Part shown: in pieces, positions 7,694 to 14,458 of the stretch
How positions within the stretch are numbered: the first letter of the stretch is position 1
Layout: the number at the start of each line of letters is the position of its first letter
Source: Actinomycetota bacterium
GTDB taxonomy: Bacteria; Actinomycetota; Thermoleophilia; Solirubrobacterales; JACPNS01
Direction: 5' to 3'
Assembly (NCBI GenBank): GCA_016219715.1
Contig: JACRKX010000033.1
Location: 1 to 38,928, forward strand
Length of the DNA: 38,928 nt
Notes under the pieces: model-generated
Told to the model about the DNA's origin: nothing
The model's input: only the letters and a program-made list of their open reading frames with translations
The model's database searches: none
Made by a program: the position numbers and the translations under genes

Positions 7694-8778
7694 GCGAAGC
7701 GAAGGGGGCGGGCGTCAAGCACCGCGCCCAGGCCCTCGACATCGTTCGTGCCGCCGCGGCGCTGGCGGTGCTGACCTACCACGTCTGGCTCTATCGCCTG
7801 CCCCGTCCGAACAGTCCCACGCGAGATGGGTGGGTCGACTTCGCGCTGTTCGAGCTGCGCGCCGGCCTGATCGTCTTCTTTGTGATGTCGGGTTACCTGC
7901 TCTACCGGCCGCTGCTCAGGGGTGGCCGTGACGGCGCGCCGCGAACCGTTCCGCTTGCCGCGTACTACTGGCGCCGCGTCGTGCGAATCGTGCCCGGTTA
8001 CTACCTGGCGATAGCCGGGTCGGTGCTCCTGCTGTGGAGTCTCGACGGCACCCCGGGCGTGCGCCTGCCCGATGCCGCCGATCTCTGGAAGTTCCTGTTC
8101 TTCCTTCAGAACTACTACTCCGACACGCTGCTGACGCTCGACGCGCCGACCTGGACACTGGCGGTGCAGGCGGCTTTCTATCTGGTGTTTCCGTTCTTTC
8201 TCATTCCGGCGTCGCGGCTCGGCGCGCGGGCATGGGTAGTGCCGGTTGTGCTGATCGTCTTCGGACTGGCCTGGAACTGGTACTCGTACTCCAACGCGCT
8301 CGGCCCGATCGCGCGCCTCGCGATGCCGGCGATGTTGCCGTATCTGGCGCTCGGCATGCTGATCGCCCACCTGCCGCCATTCGGCACGCGCGCCACCGCC
8401 GTACGCGTGCTACTGGCGGGCGTGGCGTTGGCAGTGGCAAACGGCGTCTGGCACGCGCTCGGTGAAGGCGAGTGGGCGCTCGGTGTGCTGCGCGATCTGC
8501 CCGGCGCGATCGGCTACGCGCTGATCATCGCCGCCTGCGCTCAGCCGGTGATCGGCTTCCACCGGCGGCTGCGTCCGGCCGAGGCCTTCGGCCGCTGGTC
8601 CTATGGCGTGTTTCTCTGGCACCTGCCGCTGCTGCTGTTCATCAAGGGTCACGGCTTGATGCCGGGTTCGGGGCTCGCCACCTGGGCGCTGTTGATCGCG
8701 GTGGCGGCTGCCGCCGGGGCAACGCAGTGGCGATTCGTCGAGCGCCCGCTGCTGGCACGGTCGAGGGGCAGCAGCTAA
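7690..8778 (+). CDS. Membrane acyltransferase, OafA/YrhL (acyltransferase 3) family
   Basis: Predicted 362-residue integral membrane enzyme with about ten hydrophobic helices, likely moving acyl groups onto a cell-surface sugar or lipid. The family's opening motif is visible (LDIVRAAAALAVLTYHVWLY, with the conserved His), followed by FFVMSGYLLYRP and YYWRRVVRIVPGYYL, the usual SGFL/RR..RI.P pattern. The end (FGRWSYGVFLWHLPLL) is also typical. GTG 7690 overlaps the previous stop by four bases (GTGA). It is last of four overlapping genes. There is no adjacent polysaccharide cluster to name the acceptor. Confidence 0.88.
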   Translation: MSEAKGAGVKHRAQALDIVRAAAALAVLTYHVWLYRLPRPNSPTRDGWVDFALFELRAGLIVFFVMSGYLLYRPLLRGGRDGAPRTVPLAAYYWRRVVRIVPGYYLAIAGSVLLLWSLDGTPGVRLPDAADLWKFLFFLQNYYSDTLLTLDAPTWTLAVQAAFYLVFPFFLIPASRLGARAWVVPVVLIVFGLAWNWYSYSNALGPIARLAMPAMLPYLALGMLIAHLPPFGTRATAVRVLLAGVALAVANGVWHALGEGEWALGVLRDLPGAIGYALIIAACAQPVIGFHRRLRPAEAFGRWSYGVFLWHLPLLLFIKGHGLMPGSGLATWALLIAVAAAAGATQWRFVERPLLARSRGSS

Positions 8779-8806
8779 CTGCGGCGATCACCGTCGGTTG
8801 ACTGGC

Positions 8807-8812
8807 TACCCT
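8807..8812 (+). promoter_or_regulatory. TACCCT -10-like box before rubredoxin
   Basis: TACCCT fits TANNNT and would place the transcription start within one or two bases of the ATG at 8821, a second possible leaderless start. No strong ribosome-binding site is seen. TTGACT at 8798-8803 is too close to be its -35. Confidence 0.3.
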
Positions 8813-8820
8813 TTGGATTG

Positions 8821-9003
8821 ATGAGCGTGGAGATTCTCACACGCAAATGGATGTGCGTGACATGCGGTTGGATCTACGACCCTGACGTCGGCGACCCCGA
8901 CGGCGGGATTCCGCCCGGAACTCCCTTCGAGGAGCTGCCCGACGACTGGTTCTGCCCAGTCTGCGGCGCTCGCCCGAAGGATTTCGAGCCGATGGACGAC
9001 TGA
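8821..9003 (+). CDS. Rubredoxin
   Basis: Predicted 60-residue electron carrier with one Fe(Cys)4 centre. The cysteines are in two knuckles, [10 protein letters not shown] (Cys12, Cys15) and [10 protein letters not shown] (Cys45, Cys48), with the usual acidic middle and DW before the second pair. Length is normal. It lies 22 bases before the fatty-acid desaturase on the same strand, so it is a good candidate for that enzyme's electron donor. The donor role is inferred from position. Two in-frame starts exist (TTG 8818, ATG 8821) and ATG is preferred. Confidence 0.95.
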   Translation: MSVEILTRKWMCVTCGWIYDPDVGDPDGGIPPGTPFEELPDDWFCPVCGARPKDFEPMDD

Positions 9004-9025
9004 CCCCGCGCTCGCAAGCTTCGTC

Positions 9026-10081
9026 ATGACCAGCACGCTTCCACCCGACGACGGCACGCTTCAGATCGAAGGCGACGTGCAGTTCGACGGCCCGATCGAG
9101 GCCGCTGCCCTCGCCCCGGGCGCGACCGCCAACGACTCCCACGTCAGCAACCTCACCACGATCCCCGTCGTCGACGGTGTGCTGGAGCTTGAGTCGACGA
9201 CGCGAGCACACAAGATCGGCACGCTCGCGGTGGTCGTCATCCCGTTCGTCGCATTTCTCGCCGCGGTCGTGCTGTTGTGGGAGAAGTGGATCCACACGCA
9301 TGACCTCATCGTGCTGCTCACGATGCACGTGATCGCCGCCTTCGGCATCACCGTCGGCTTCCACCGGCTGCTGACGCACCGTAGTTTCGAGACCAAGCCG
9401 TGGGTGCGCGGGCTGCTGACGGCCGCCGGTTCGCTGGCGATCGAGGGCCGCCCGACGCATTGGGTCGCCGACCACCGCCGTCATCACGCCTACTCCGACG
9501 AGGAGGGCGACCCGCACAGCCCGCACGTCGGGCGCGGCAGCGGCTTCTGGCAGGCGGTAAAGGGCGCCTGGCACGCGCACGTCGGTTGGATGTTCGCGCC
9601 GGGCCAGACCCCGGTGAAGCGCTTTGCTCCCGATCTGCTGAAGGACCGCGCCGTGATGGCAGTCGACCGCCAATTCCCATGGTTCATCGCGATCGCGATC
9701 GCGATTCCGGCGGCGATCGGCTTTGCGCTGACGGGCACCTTGCTCGGCGCGCTGGCCGGCGCGTTCTGGGGCGGCGCCGTGCGCATCTTCCTCACGCACC
9801 ACATCACTTGGAGCGTCAACTCGATCTGCCACATGTTCGGCCGCCGCCCGTTCGTCACCAGCGATCTCAGCACGAACAACTGGATACTCGCGCTGCCCAC
9901 GATGGGCGAGGCATGGCACCACAACCACCACGCCTTCCCGACCAGCGCCTTCCACGGCCTGCGCGGCTGGCAGAAGGCGATGGACCCCAGCGGCTGGGTA
10001 GTGCTCGCGCTCGAGAAGACCGGCCTGGCCTGGAACGTCAAGCGCGTCTCCGACGAGCAGATGGCGGCGAAGACGCGGTAG
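9026..10081 (+). CDS. Acyl-CoA / fatty-acid desaturase (delta-9 type)
   Basis: Predicted 351-residue di-iron membrane desaturase that puts a double bond in acyl chains, tuning membrane fluidity. All three histidine boxes are present: HRLLTH at 113-118, HRRHH at 150-154 and HHNHH at 298-302, the spacing of stearoyl-CoA-desaturase-like enzymes. Hydrophobic pairs at about 65-110 and 217-265 give four membrane passes. The N-terminal ~55 residues are polar and not conserved. It follows rubredoxin by 22 bases. No cytochrome b5 or ferredoxin-reductase domain is fused, so electrons must come from a separate carrier. Acyl-CoA versus acyl-lipid substrate cannot be told from sequence. Confidence 0.93.
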   Translation: MTSTLPPDDGTLQIEGDVQFDGPIEAAALAPGATANDSHVSNLTTIPVVDGVLELESTTRAHKIGTLAVVVIPFVAFLAAVVLLWEKWIHTHDLIVLLTMHVIAAFGITVGFHRLLTHRSFETKPWVRGLLTAAGSLAIEGRPTHWVADHRRHHAYSDEEGDPHSPHVGRGSGFWQAVKGAWHAHVGWMFAPGQTPVKRFAPDLLKDRAVMAVDRQFPWFIAIAIAIPAAIGFALTGTLLGALAGAFWGGAVRIFLTHHITWSVNSICHMFGRRPFVTSDLSTNNWILALPTMGEAWHHNHHAFPTSAFHGLRGWQKAMDPSGWVVLALEKTGLAWNVKRVSDEQMAAKTR

Positions 10082-10135
10082 TCGCCGGGCCGGTGCGCTC
10101 CGTCTGCCACCGCGCCCCTTTCCCAAGCCCGATCC

Positions 10136-10194
10136 CGCGCAAGGTTGCGATCTTTGCGCGCCCGACCCCTGCGCAAAGATCGCAACCTTGCGCG
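10136..10194. repeat. Perfect 24-bp inverted repeat (large hairpin)
   Basis: The arms 10136-10159 and 10171-10194 are exact reverse complements with an 11-base loop. Each arm is itself partly symmetric, beginning GCGCAA and ending TTGCGC, so nested structures are possible. No T-tract flanks it. It sits between the desaturase stop and the LexA box of the imuB-like gene. It may act as a transcription barrier or belong to a dispersed intergenic repeat family. Confidence 0.85.
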
Positions 10195-10247
10195 CTCGAC
10201 CCCATTCCCATGCTTGGTGGCGGGGGCGGAGCCGTCGGGGCCGTGTG

Positions 10248-10261
10248 CGAACATATGTTCG
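10248..10261. promoter_or_regulatory. LexA (SOS) box of the imuB-like gene
   Basis: CGAACATATGTTCG is a perfect 14-bp palindrome of the form GAAC-N4-GTTC, the actinobacterial/Bacillus-type LexA operator. It contains the probable start codon ATG (10255-10257). An identical box lies before dnaE2, with the sequence conserved five bases further (TRTCA). Confidence 0.88.
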
Positions 10262-11976
10262 TGTCAGGAGATCGGATCGTCGTCTGTGTTCTGCTGCCCC
10301 GCTTTGAGCTGGGGGTGGCGGCGGCGCGGCGCGGGGTCGATAGGCAGGAGTTGCTCAGCAGGCCGGTTGCGCTGGCGCCGGTGCCGGGTGGGCGGCAGGT
10401 CGTCGGCGAGGTCAGCGCCGCGGCCGAGGCCTTTGCCGTCACGCCGGGGCTACCGCTCAGCGAGGCCTTCGCGCGCTGCCCGGGGCTGAAGCTGCTGCCG
10501 CCGGATCCGGCGGCAGCGCGTGCCGAATGGGAGGCGGTGGTGCGCGCGATCGAGGGCATCGGCGCTGAGGTCGAGAGCGATCCCGAGGTGCCCGGCACGG
10601 CCTTTTTCGAGGCCGGTGGGTTGCTTCGTCTGCACGGGGGGAGGTCGCATGGCCGCCCGGCCGCGGCGGCCGGCGGCGGGCTCGACGGCGTGATCGCCGC
10701 CGTTCGCGCTGCCGTCGGCCGGCCGCTGCGCGTCGGCGTGTCGCGTACGCGTTTCGTGGCGCTGGCCGCGGCGCGCACCACGCGTCCGCGCAAGGCGCGG
10801 CTGGTGCTGACCGCTCGCGAGCGCCGCGAGTTCCTCGCCCGCGCACCGGTCGACTGGCTGGCGCTCCAAGCTGGGGCGGACGCCGGTGCGGGCGTGGGAG
10901 CGACTAGGCCTGCCCAACCACGGCAGCCTGCCGCTCTGGCTCCCGCCGCCGCCAAGCCGATGCGCGAACTCGCCGACACCCTGCGCAAGCTCGGCATCGA
11001 AACGCTTGGCGAGTTTGCGCTGTTGCGACGAGCCCAGGTAGCCGAGCGCTTCGGTGCGACCGGCCTGGCCGCGCGCGATGTCGTCCACGGCCGCGAGCCG
11101 CCACTGCGCCCGCGCCGTCCGGCCGAAGCGCTGTCCGAGCGCATCGAGCTGATCGACGATGCCGACGGCCAGGTGGGGGTGGGCTACGACGTCGATGGCA
11201 GCTCCGCGCTTGTGTCCGTTCAGGCGGTTCAGATAGCGCCCGCTTCCGCCGGCGCGCTCGCTCCCGAGTTGCAGCACGCGCTGGCGCTGTTGATCGAACG
11301 GCTGATCGCGCGCCGCGAGCGCGCCGGTCGCACGTTGCGCGCATTCACGCTGACCGCGCGCTTTGCCGAAGGTGGCTCGTGGGCGTCCAGCGCCGTGATG
11401 CGCGAGCCGACCGCCGACCCGGCGCGCGTCAAGCTGGTGCTGTCGCCCAAGCTGCTCGAGCTGCCCGAGCCGGCCGCCTCGCTGGAGTTGAGCGTTGACG
11501 CCTTCGGCCCGTACGACCACGATGCCGTCACGCTGTTCGGCGCCGACCCAGGTCGCGAGCGTGCCAGCCGTCTGCACAGCGCCGCCGAGCAGGCCCGAAT
11601 CGCGGCCGGCGATCCGCGCAAGGTTGCGCGTGTGATGCGCCTCAGCGAGCACTCGCGCCTGCCCGAGCGTCGCAGCTCGCTCTCGCCCGGACCGGTGGCG
11701 CTCAACCGTCCACGACCGATCGATCTGCGCGCCGACGAAGACGGCCGCCCGCTGATGCTGCCCGCCCGCGACTCGAACAACAGATGGAGTCGCCGTGCCG
11801 GCGCCCGTTCGCGCGTACCGGTCGCTCACGAACGTGAGCGCTGGGTGGTCGAGGACCGCTGGTGGACCGGCCGCCCGCTGCGCCGCCGCTACTTCGAGCT
11901 GGTGCTGGCCGATGGCAGCAACGTCGTCGTCTTCCAGGATCTGGCCAGCAAGCGGTGGTTCGAGCAGCGCGGCTGA
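10255..11976 (+). CDS. imuB: ImuB-like catalytically inactive Y-family polymerase homologue, mutasome subunit
   Basis: Predicted 573-residue accessory protein for SOS mutagenesis, bridging the beta clamp and DnaE2. The N-terminus (IVVCVLLPRFELGV) has the Y-family fold opening but not the acidic metal-binding residues of active enzymes. A helix-hairpin-like region lies near KPMRELADTLRKLGIETLGE. The C-terminal part has DAVTLFGADPG where ImuB proteins carry a QxxLF clamp motif, then RLPERRSSL. The last ~50 residues (WWTGRPLRRRYFELVL, ending WFEQRG) resemble a small domain found separately in other actinobacteria (DUF6504-like, from memory). Start: ATG 10255 inside the LexA box, or GTG 10261. 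The frame is open much further upstream, but that part overlaps the desaturase gene. No imuA gene is in the window. Confidence 0.82.
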   Translation: MFVSGDRIVVCVLLPRFELGVAAARRGVDRQELLSRPVALAPVPGGRQVVGEVSAAAEAFAVTPGLPLSEAFARCPGLKLLPPDPAAARAEWEAVVRAIEGIGAEVESDPEVPGTAFFEAGGLLRLHGGRSHGRPAAAAGGGLDGVIAAVRAAVGRPLRVGVSRTRFVALAAARTTRPRKARLVLTARERREFLARAPVDWLALQAGADAGAGVGATRPAQPRQPAALAPAAAKPMRELADTLRKLGIETLGEFALLRRAQVAERFGATGLAARDVVHGREPPLRPRRPAEALSERIELIDDADGQVGVGYDVDGSSALVSVQAVQIAPASAGALAPELQHALALLIERLIARRERAGRTLRAFTLTARFAEGGSWASSAVMREPTADPARVKLVLSPKLLELPEPAASLELSVDAFGPYDHDAVTLFGADPGRERASRLHSAAEQARIAAGDPRKVARVMRLSEHSRLPERRSSLSPGPVALNRPRPIDLRADEDGRPLMLPARDSNNRWSRRAGARSRVPVAHERERWVVEDRWWTGRPLRRRYFELVLADGSNVVVFQDLASKRWFEQRG

Positions 11977-11992
11977 AGTGTGGGCAGCCGTG

Positions 11993-12064
11993 GGCCACAG
12001 CGCGGGCCGGCGCATGACCCCACGTCGGTCCCGCATCGGCCCCCGCGTGGCCACAGCGCGAGCC
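11993..12064. repeat. 16-bp near-identical direct repeat in convergent intergenic region
   Basis: GGCCACAGCGCGGGCC (11993-12008) and GGCCACAGCGCGAGCC (12049-12064) differ at one base. They lie between the converging imuB-like and moaD-moaE genes. No clear T-tract terminator is visible there. Confidence 0.5.
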
Positions 12065-12068
12065 GCGG

Positions 12069-12827
12069 TCAGCCCGAGCGGCGCAGCTCGGGCAGCACAC
12101 CGCGTACCCAGCTGCGATAGCCCGAGTCGACCTCGAGCTTCCAGATCGGCACCTCGGCCTTGATCCGGTCGATCGCCTCGCGCGCGGCCGTAAAGGCGGC
12201 CGGACGATGGCGCGCCGAGACGGCGACGATCACGCTGGGGTGCGAGCGCGGCACATCGCCGACGCGGTGCTCGATCGCGACTGCCTCAAGCCTGTAGTTC
12301 TCCAGAAGGTCGTCAACGATCCGCTCGATCCGCTGCACGGCCATCACCTCGTACGCCTCGTAGTGCAGCAAGTCGACGTCGCGCGTCGTGCCGGTGAAGG
12401 TGACGACCGCGCCGGAGCCATCGGTTACGACCATGTCGTGCAGCATCTGCAGATCGAGCGGCTCGGAGCAGATGCGCACGTGCACCGGCGCTCCACCTGA
12501 GATCGGCGGTATCAGCGCCAGCTCATCGAACTCCTTGACGATGTGTCCCGGACCGACGTACTCGCGATTCACGGCCAGCCGGACCGAGTCCGAAGCACCG
12601 AGCGTCTCATCGAGACCGGCGTGCTTCAGCGCTCGCGCGATCACCGTCGAGGCACGCACGCCGTGTGGCAGCTGAATGGCGACGCTGCGCGCGTCGGCCA
12701 GCTCGGCTATCCAGGCGAACAAAAGCACTTCGGCCGTGAAGCGTTCCACTTCACGGCCGCGCTTGGTCGCGACGGGTTCGGCGACCTGCCCGCTCCGGCG
12801 GTTGAACTGTCGGCGCCGTTCAGCCAT
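12069..12827 (-). CDS. MoaD-MoaE fusion, molybdopterin synthase (MoaX type)
   Basis: Predicted 252-residue protein carrying both subunits of molybdopterin synthase, which puts two sulfurs into precursor Z during molybdenum-cofactor synthesis. Residues about 31-112 are MoaD-like (AEVLLFAWIAELAD ... LALIPPISGG), ending in the Gly-Gly that must become a thiocarboxylate. Residues about 115-248 are MoaE-like, with GAVVTFTGTTRD and the catalytic-lysine segment IKAEVPIWKLE. The Gly-Gly is internal, so cleavage after it would be needed, as known for mycobacterial MoaX. AAGGAGG lies four bases before the ATG. It is last in the molybdoenzyme operon, 81 bases after the Rieske gene, and probably supplies cofactor to it. 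Confidence 0.93.
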   Translation of the reverse strand: MAERRRQFNRRSGQVAEPVATKRGREVERFTAEVLLFAWIAELADARSVAIQLPHGVRASTVIARALKHAGLDETLGASDSVRLAVNREYVGPGHIVKEFDELALIPPISGGAPVHVRICSEPLDLQMLHDMVVTDGSGAVVTFTGTTRDVDLLHYEAYEVMAVQRIERIVDDLLENYRLEAVAIEHRVGDVPRSHPSVIVAVSARHRPAAFTAAREAIDRIKAEVPIWKLEVDSGYRSWVRGVLPELRRSG

Positions 12828-12908
12828 CGGCCTCCTTGCGGCAGCGGTCGCTCACCGGACTACGAAGCTCTCGCGCCAGGCCCGCGTGCGTGTCGGCTGG
12901 CCGCCGCA

Positions 12909-13274
12909 TCACGGTTCCTGGAACCCGGTGCCAGGCAGCAGCCAAACCTTGCCGTCGCGTATCTCCAGCGAGTAGCGCTTCACCTGCTCGTCGTGTCCCT
13001 GGACCTGACCGGTGGTGAGGTCGATTCGCCTGCCGTGCAGCGGGCAGGTCACGCAGGCGTCGGCAACGATGCCGTCGCTGAGCGGACCCCCCTGGTGCGG
13101 ACAGTCGTTGTCGATCGCGAAGAACCCTTGCGGGGTGTGGAACACGCCGATCCGCCGGTTGACGAGCGCGATGCTGCGCCCTTCGCCGAACGGCACGTCG
13201 TCGACGAAGCAGATCGGGATCGCTTCGCGCATGGTCACTGAGGCCGTGCCCGCGGCTGCCGGGTTGCCGCTCAC
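12909..13274 (-). CDS. NirD-like Rieske [2Fe-2S] protein
   Basis: Predicted 121-residue soluble Rieske-fold protein resembling the small subunit of assimilatory nitrite reductase. Both cluster motifs are intact: Cys58-Pro-His60 in NDCPHQGGPL and Cys77-Pro-Leu-His80 in VTCPLHGRRIDL, so unlike enterobacterial NirD (which lacks the ligands) it should bind [2Fe-2S]. It begins with GTG at 13274, overlapping the upstream stop by four bases (GTGA). Context points to electron transfer to or from the molybdoenzyme or the NirB-like domain of the same operon. There is no membrane anchor or signal peptide. Confidence 0.88.
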   Translation of the reverse strand: MSGNPAAAGTASVTMREAIPICFVDDVPFGEGRSIALVNRRIGVFHTPQGFFAIDNDCPHQGGPLSDGIVADACVTCPLHGRRIDLTTGQVQGHDEQVKRYSLEIRDGKVWLLPGTGFQEP

Positions 13275-13756
13275 TCTGCCTCACGCCCTACTAGGCCGGA
13301 GGCACGTTCGAGGTGCTCGCCGCTCTCCTGGTAGTACTGAAGGAAAGTGGTGGCGATGCGCATCGCCTCGGCCTTGGGCCCGACGGTCGCCAAGACATCA
13401 CCCTTACGAACGCTCGCTCCCGCGGCTTCGCCGATGCGCATCTGCCATCCACTATCCACCGCAATCAGGTCGACGTCCTTCGTGCCGGCCTCGGCGCAAT
13501 TGCGAGGGAACCCCGAGACGGCAGCTTTGACCTTGTGCGGCGTGTAGAGCCCATCCCACTCTCGTTCGAGCGCGATGCCCGTTTCGATCGAATCGTCCAG
13601 CCCAATGCGGCAGAACTCGGAGCCCACACACGTTTTGACCGCGCGGATCGCCTTGGCGTAGGCGTGTCCGGGCGGCATACCCATCTCTTCGCGGATCAGC
13701 GGCGGCATCGCCTTCTCGACGCCCAGCGGGTCGATGTGCGCGATACCCGCGGTCAT
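13271..13756 (-). CDS. Stand-alone NirB-type nitrite/sulfite reductase Fe4S4-siroheme domain, one cluster Cys replaced by Phe
   Basis: Predicted 161-residue protein matching only the C-terminal hemoprotein module of NirB (about 800 residues in full). It has the typical HAYAKAIRAVKTCVGSEFC, then YTPHKVKAAVSGFPRNCAEA. Cys43 and Cys49 form the first pair. In the second motif, normally SGCPRNC, Phe83 (TTC at 13510-13508) replaces the first Cys, while Cys87, the residue that bridges to siroheme in the family, is kept. No FAD, NAD or BFD domain is nearby. It overlaps both neighbours by four bases, so it is a real operon member and not a random fragment. It may bind an altered cluster, siroheme only, or act structurally. 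Confidence 0.88.
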   Translation of the reverse strand: MTAGIAHIDPLGVEKAMPPLIREEMGMPPGHAYAKAIRAVKTCVGSEFCRIGLDDSIETGIALEREWDGLYTPHKVKAAVSGFPRNCAEAGTKDVDLIAVDSGWQMRIGEAAGASVRKGDVLATVGPKAEAMRIATTFLQYYQESGEHLERASGLVGREAE

Positions 13757-14442
13757 CTGTCCGCCTCGTCTTTCGCGAGTTCGTTCAACTCGGCGAAGCG
13801 ATCGACGATCCCCTGCGGGACCTCGCCGTCGACGTCGCCGACCTTTGTCTCCCAGGGACCGGCGTTCAGCCGGTCAGTCAATTCGACGCTGCCGACCCAT
13901 TTGACGCCCTTGTAACCCCACAGGTAGTGCGGCTGAAGCCAGCGCAGGGGGCCGCCGCTGATCGGCGACAGCGGCTCGCCATCTAGTTCGAGCGCGAACA
14001 GCCCGTCGCGCGCTTGCTCGATCGGCACGCACGACGCGTACGGGCTGTCGGTCGCCCCGAAGCGCACGTGAGTGGCCGCGGGGCTGGGCAGCACCGCATC
14101 GAGGACCCGTCCGGCGGGAACGCCGGCCCATGTAACGCGCGGCCGGCTCCAGCCCCAGACACAGTGAAAGTCGGACTGGTAAGGCACGACTCCCAGCTCG
14201 CGCAGCTCGTCGAGCGTCAACTCGATCGGGCGCTCGGCGAGCCCGCCGATGCTCAGGGTCCACGTCTCGCGGACGGGCGGCTCCAGCTCGAGGTGAACCG
14301 GGGGGAGGTCCTCGACCAGCCGATGCACTCGCGGACGGCCGTTCTCGACCGGAAGCGGCGCGGGGTCTCGCTCCATCTCCCGCTTCATCGCCCGAAACTC
14401 GGCGGCACTGACCGGTACCTGGTTCTCTGCGAGGTCGTTCAT
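13753..14442 (-). CDS. Molybdopterin-dependent oxidoreductase, sulfite-oxidase fold (YuiH/COG2041-like)
   Basis: Predicted 229-residue cytoplasmic molybdoenzyme of the family that includes sulfite oxidase and the molybdenum domain of eukaryotic nitrate reductase. The fold is visible from WTLSIGGLAERPIELTLDEL through DFHCVWGWSRPRVTWAGV, with Cys94 the expected Mo ligand, then GGPLRWLQPHYLWGYKGVKW, the usual cofactor-binding end. There is no Tat signal, no heme domain and no dimer domain, so electrons must come from partners. The Rieske protein and NirB-like domain next to it are the obvious candidates. ATG 14442 has AAGG upstream and follows tatA by 16 bases; a TTG at 14478 would overlap tatA. 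Substrate unproven: nitrate, sulfite or an S-oxide are possible. Confidence 0.9.
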   Translation of the reverse strand: MNDLAENQVPVSAAEFRAMKREMERDPAPLPVENGRPRVHRLVEDLPPVHLELEPPVRETWTLSIGGLAERPIELTLDELRELGVVPYQSDFHCVWGWSRPRVTWAGVPAGRVLDAVLPSPAATHVRFGATDSPYASCVPIEQARDGLFALELDGEPLSPISGGPLRWLQPHYLWGYKGVKWVGSVELTDRLNAGPWETKVGDVDGEVPQGIVDRFAELNELAKDEADR

Positions 14443-14458
14443 CGCCGCGAGCCTTCGC

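Noticed and set aside
9400-10254. N-terminal extension of the imuB-like frame
   Set aside because: It overlaps the desaturase in another frame and is low-complexity; the protein family starts at about 10255, inside the LexA box.
13271-13756. Treating the NirB-like gene as a degraded fragment
   Set aside because: It overlaps both neighbours by exact four-base ATGA/GTGA junctions, keeps its frame, and is well conserved apart from one Cys, so a functional gene is more likely.
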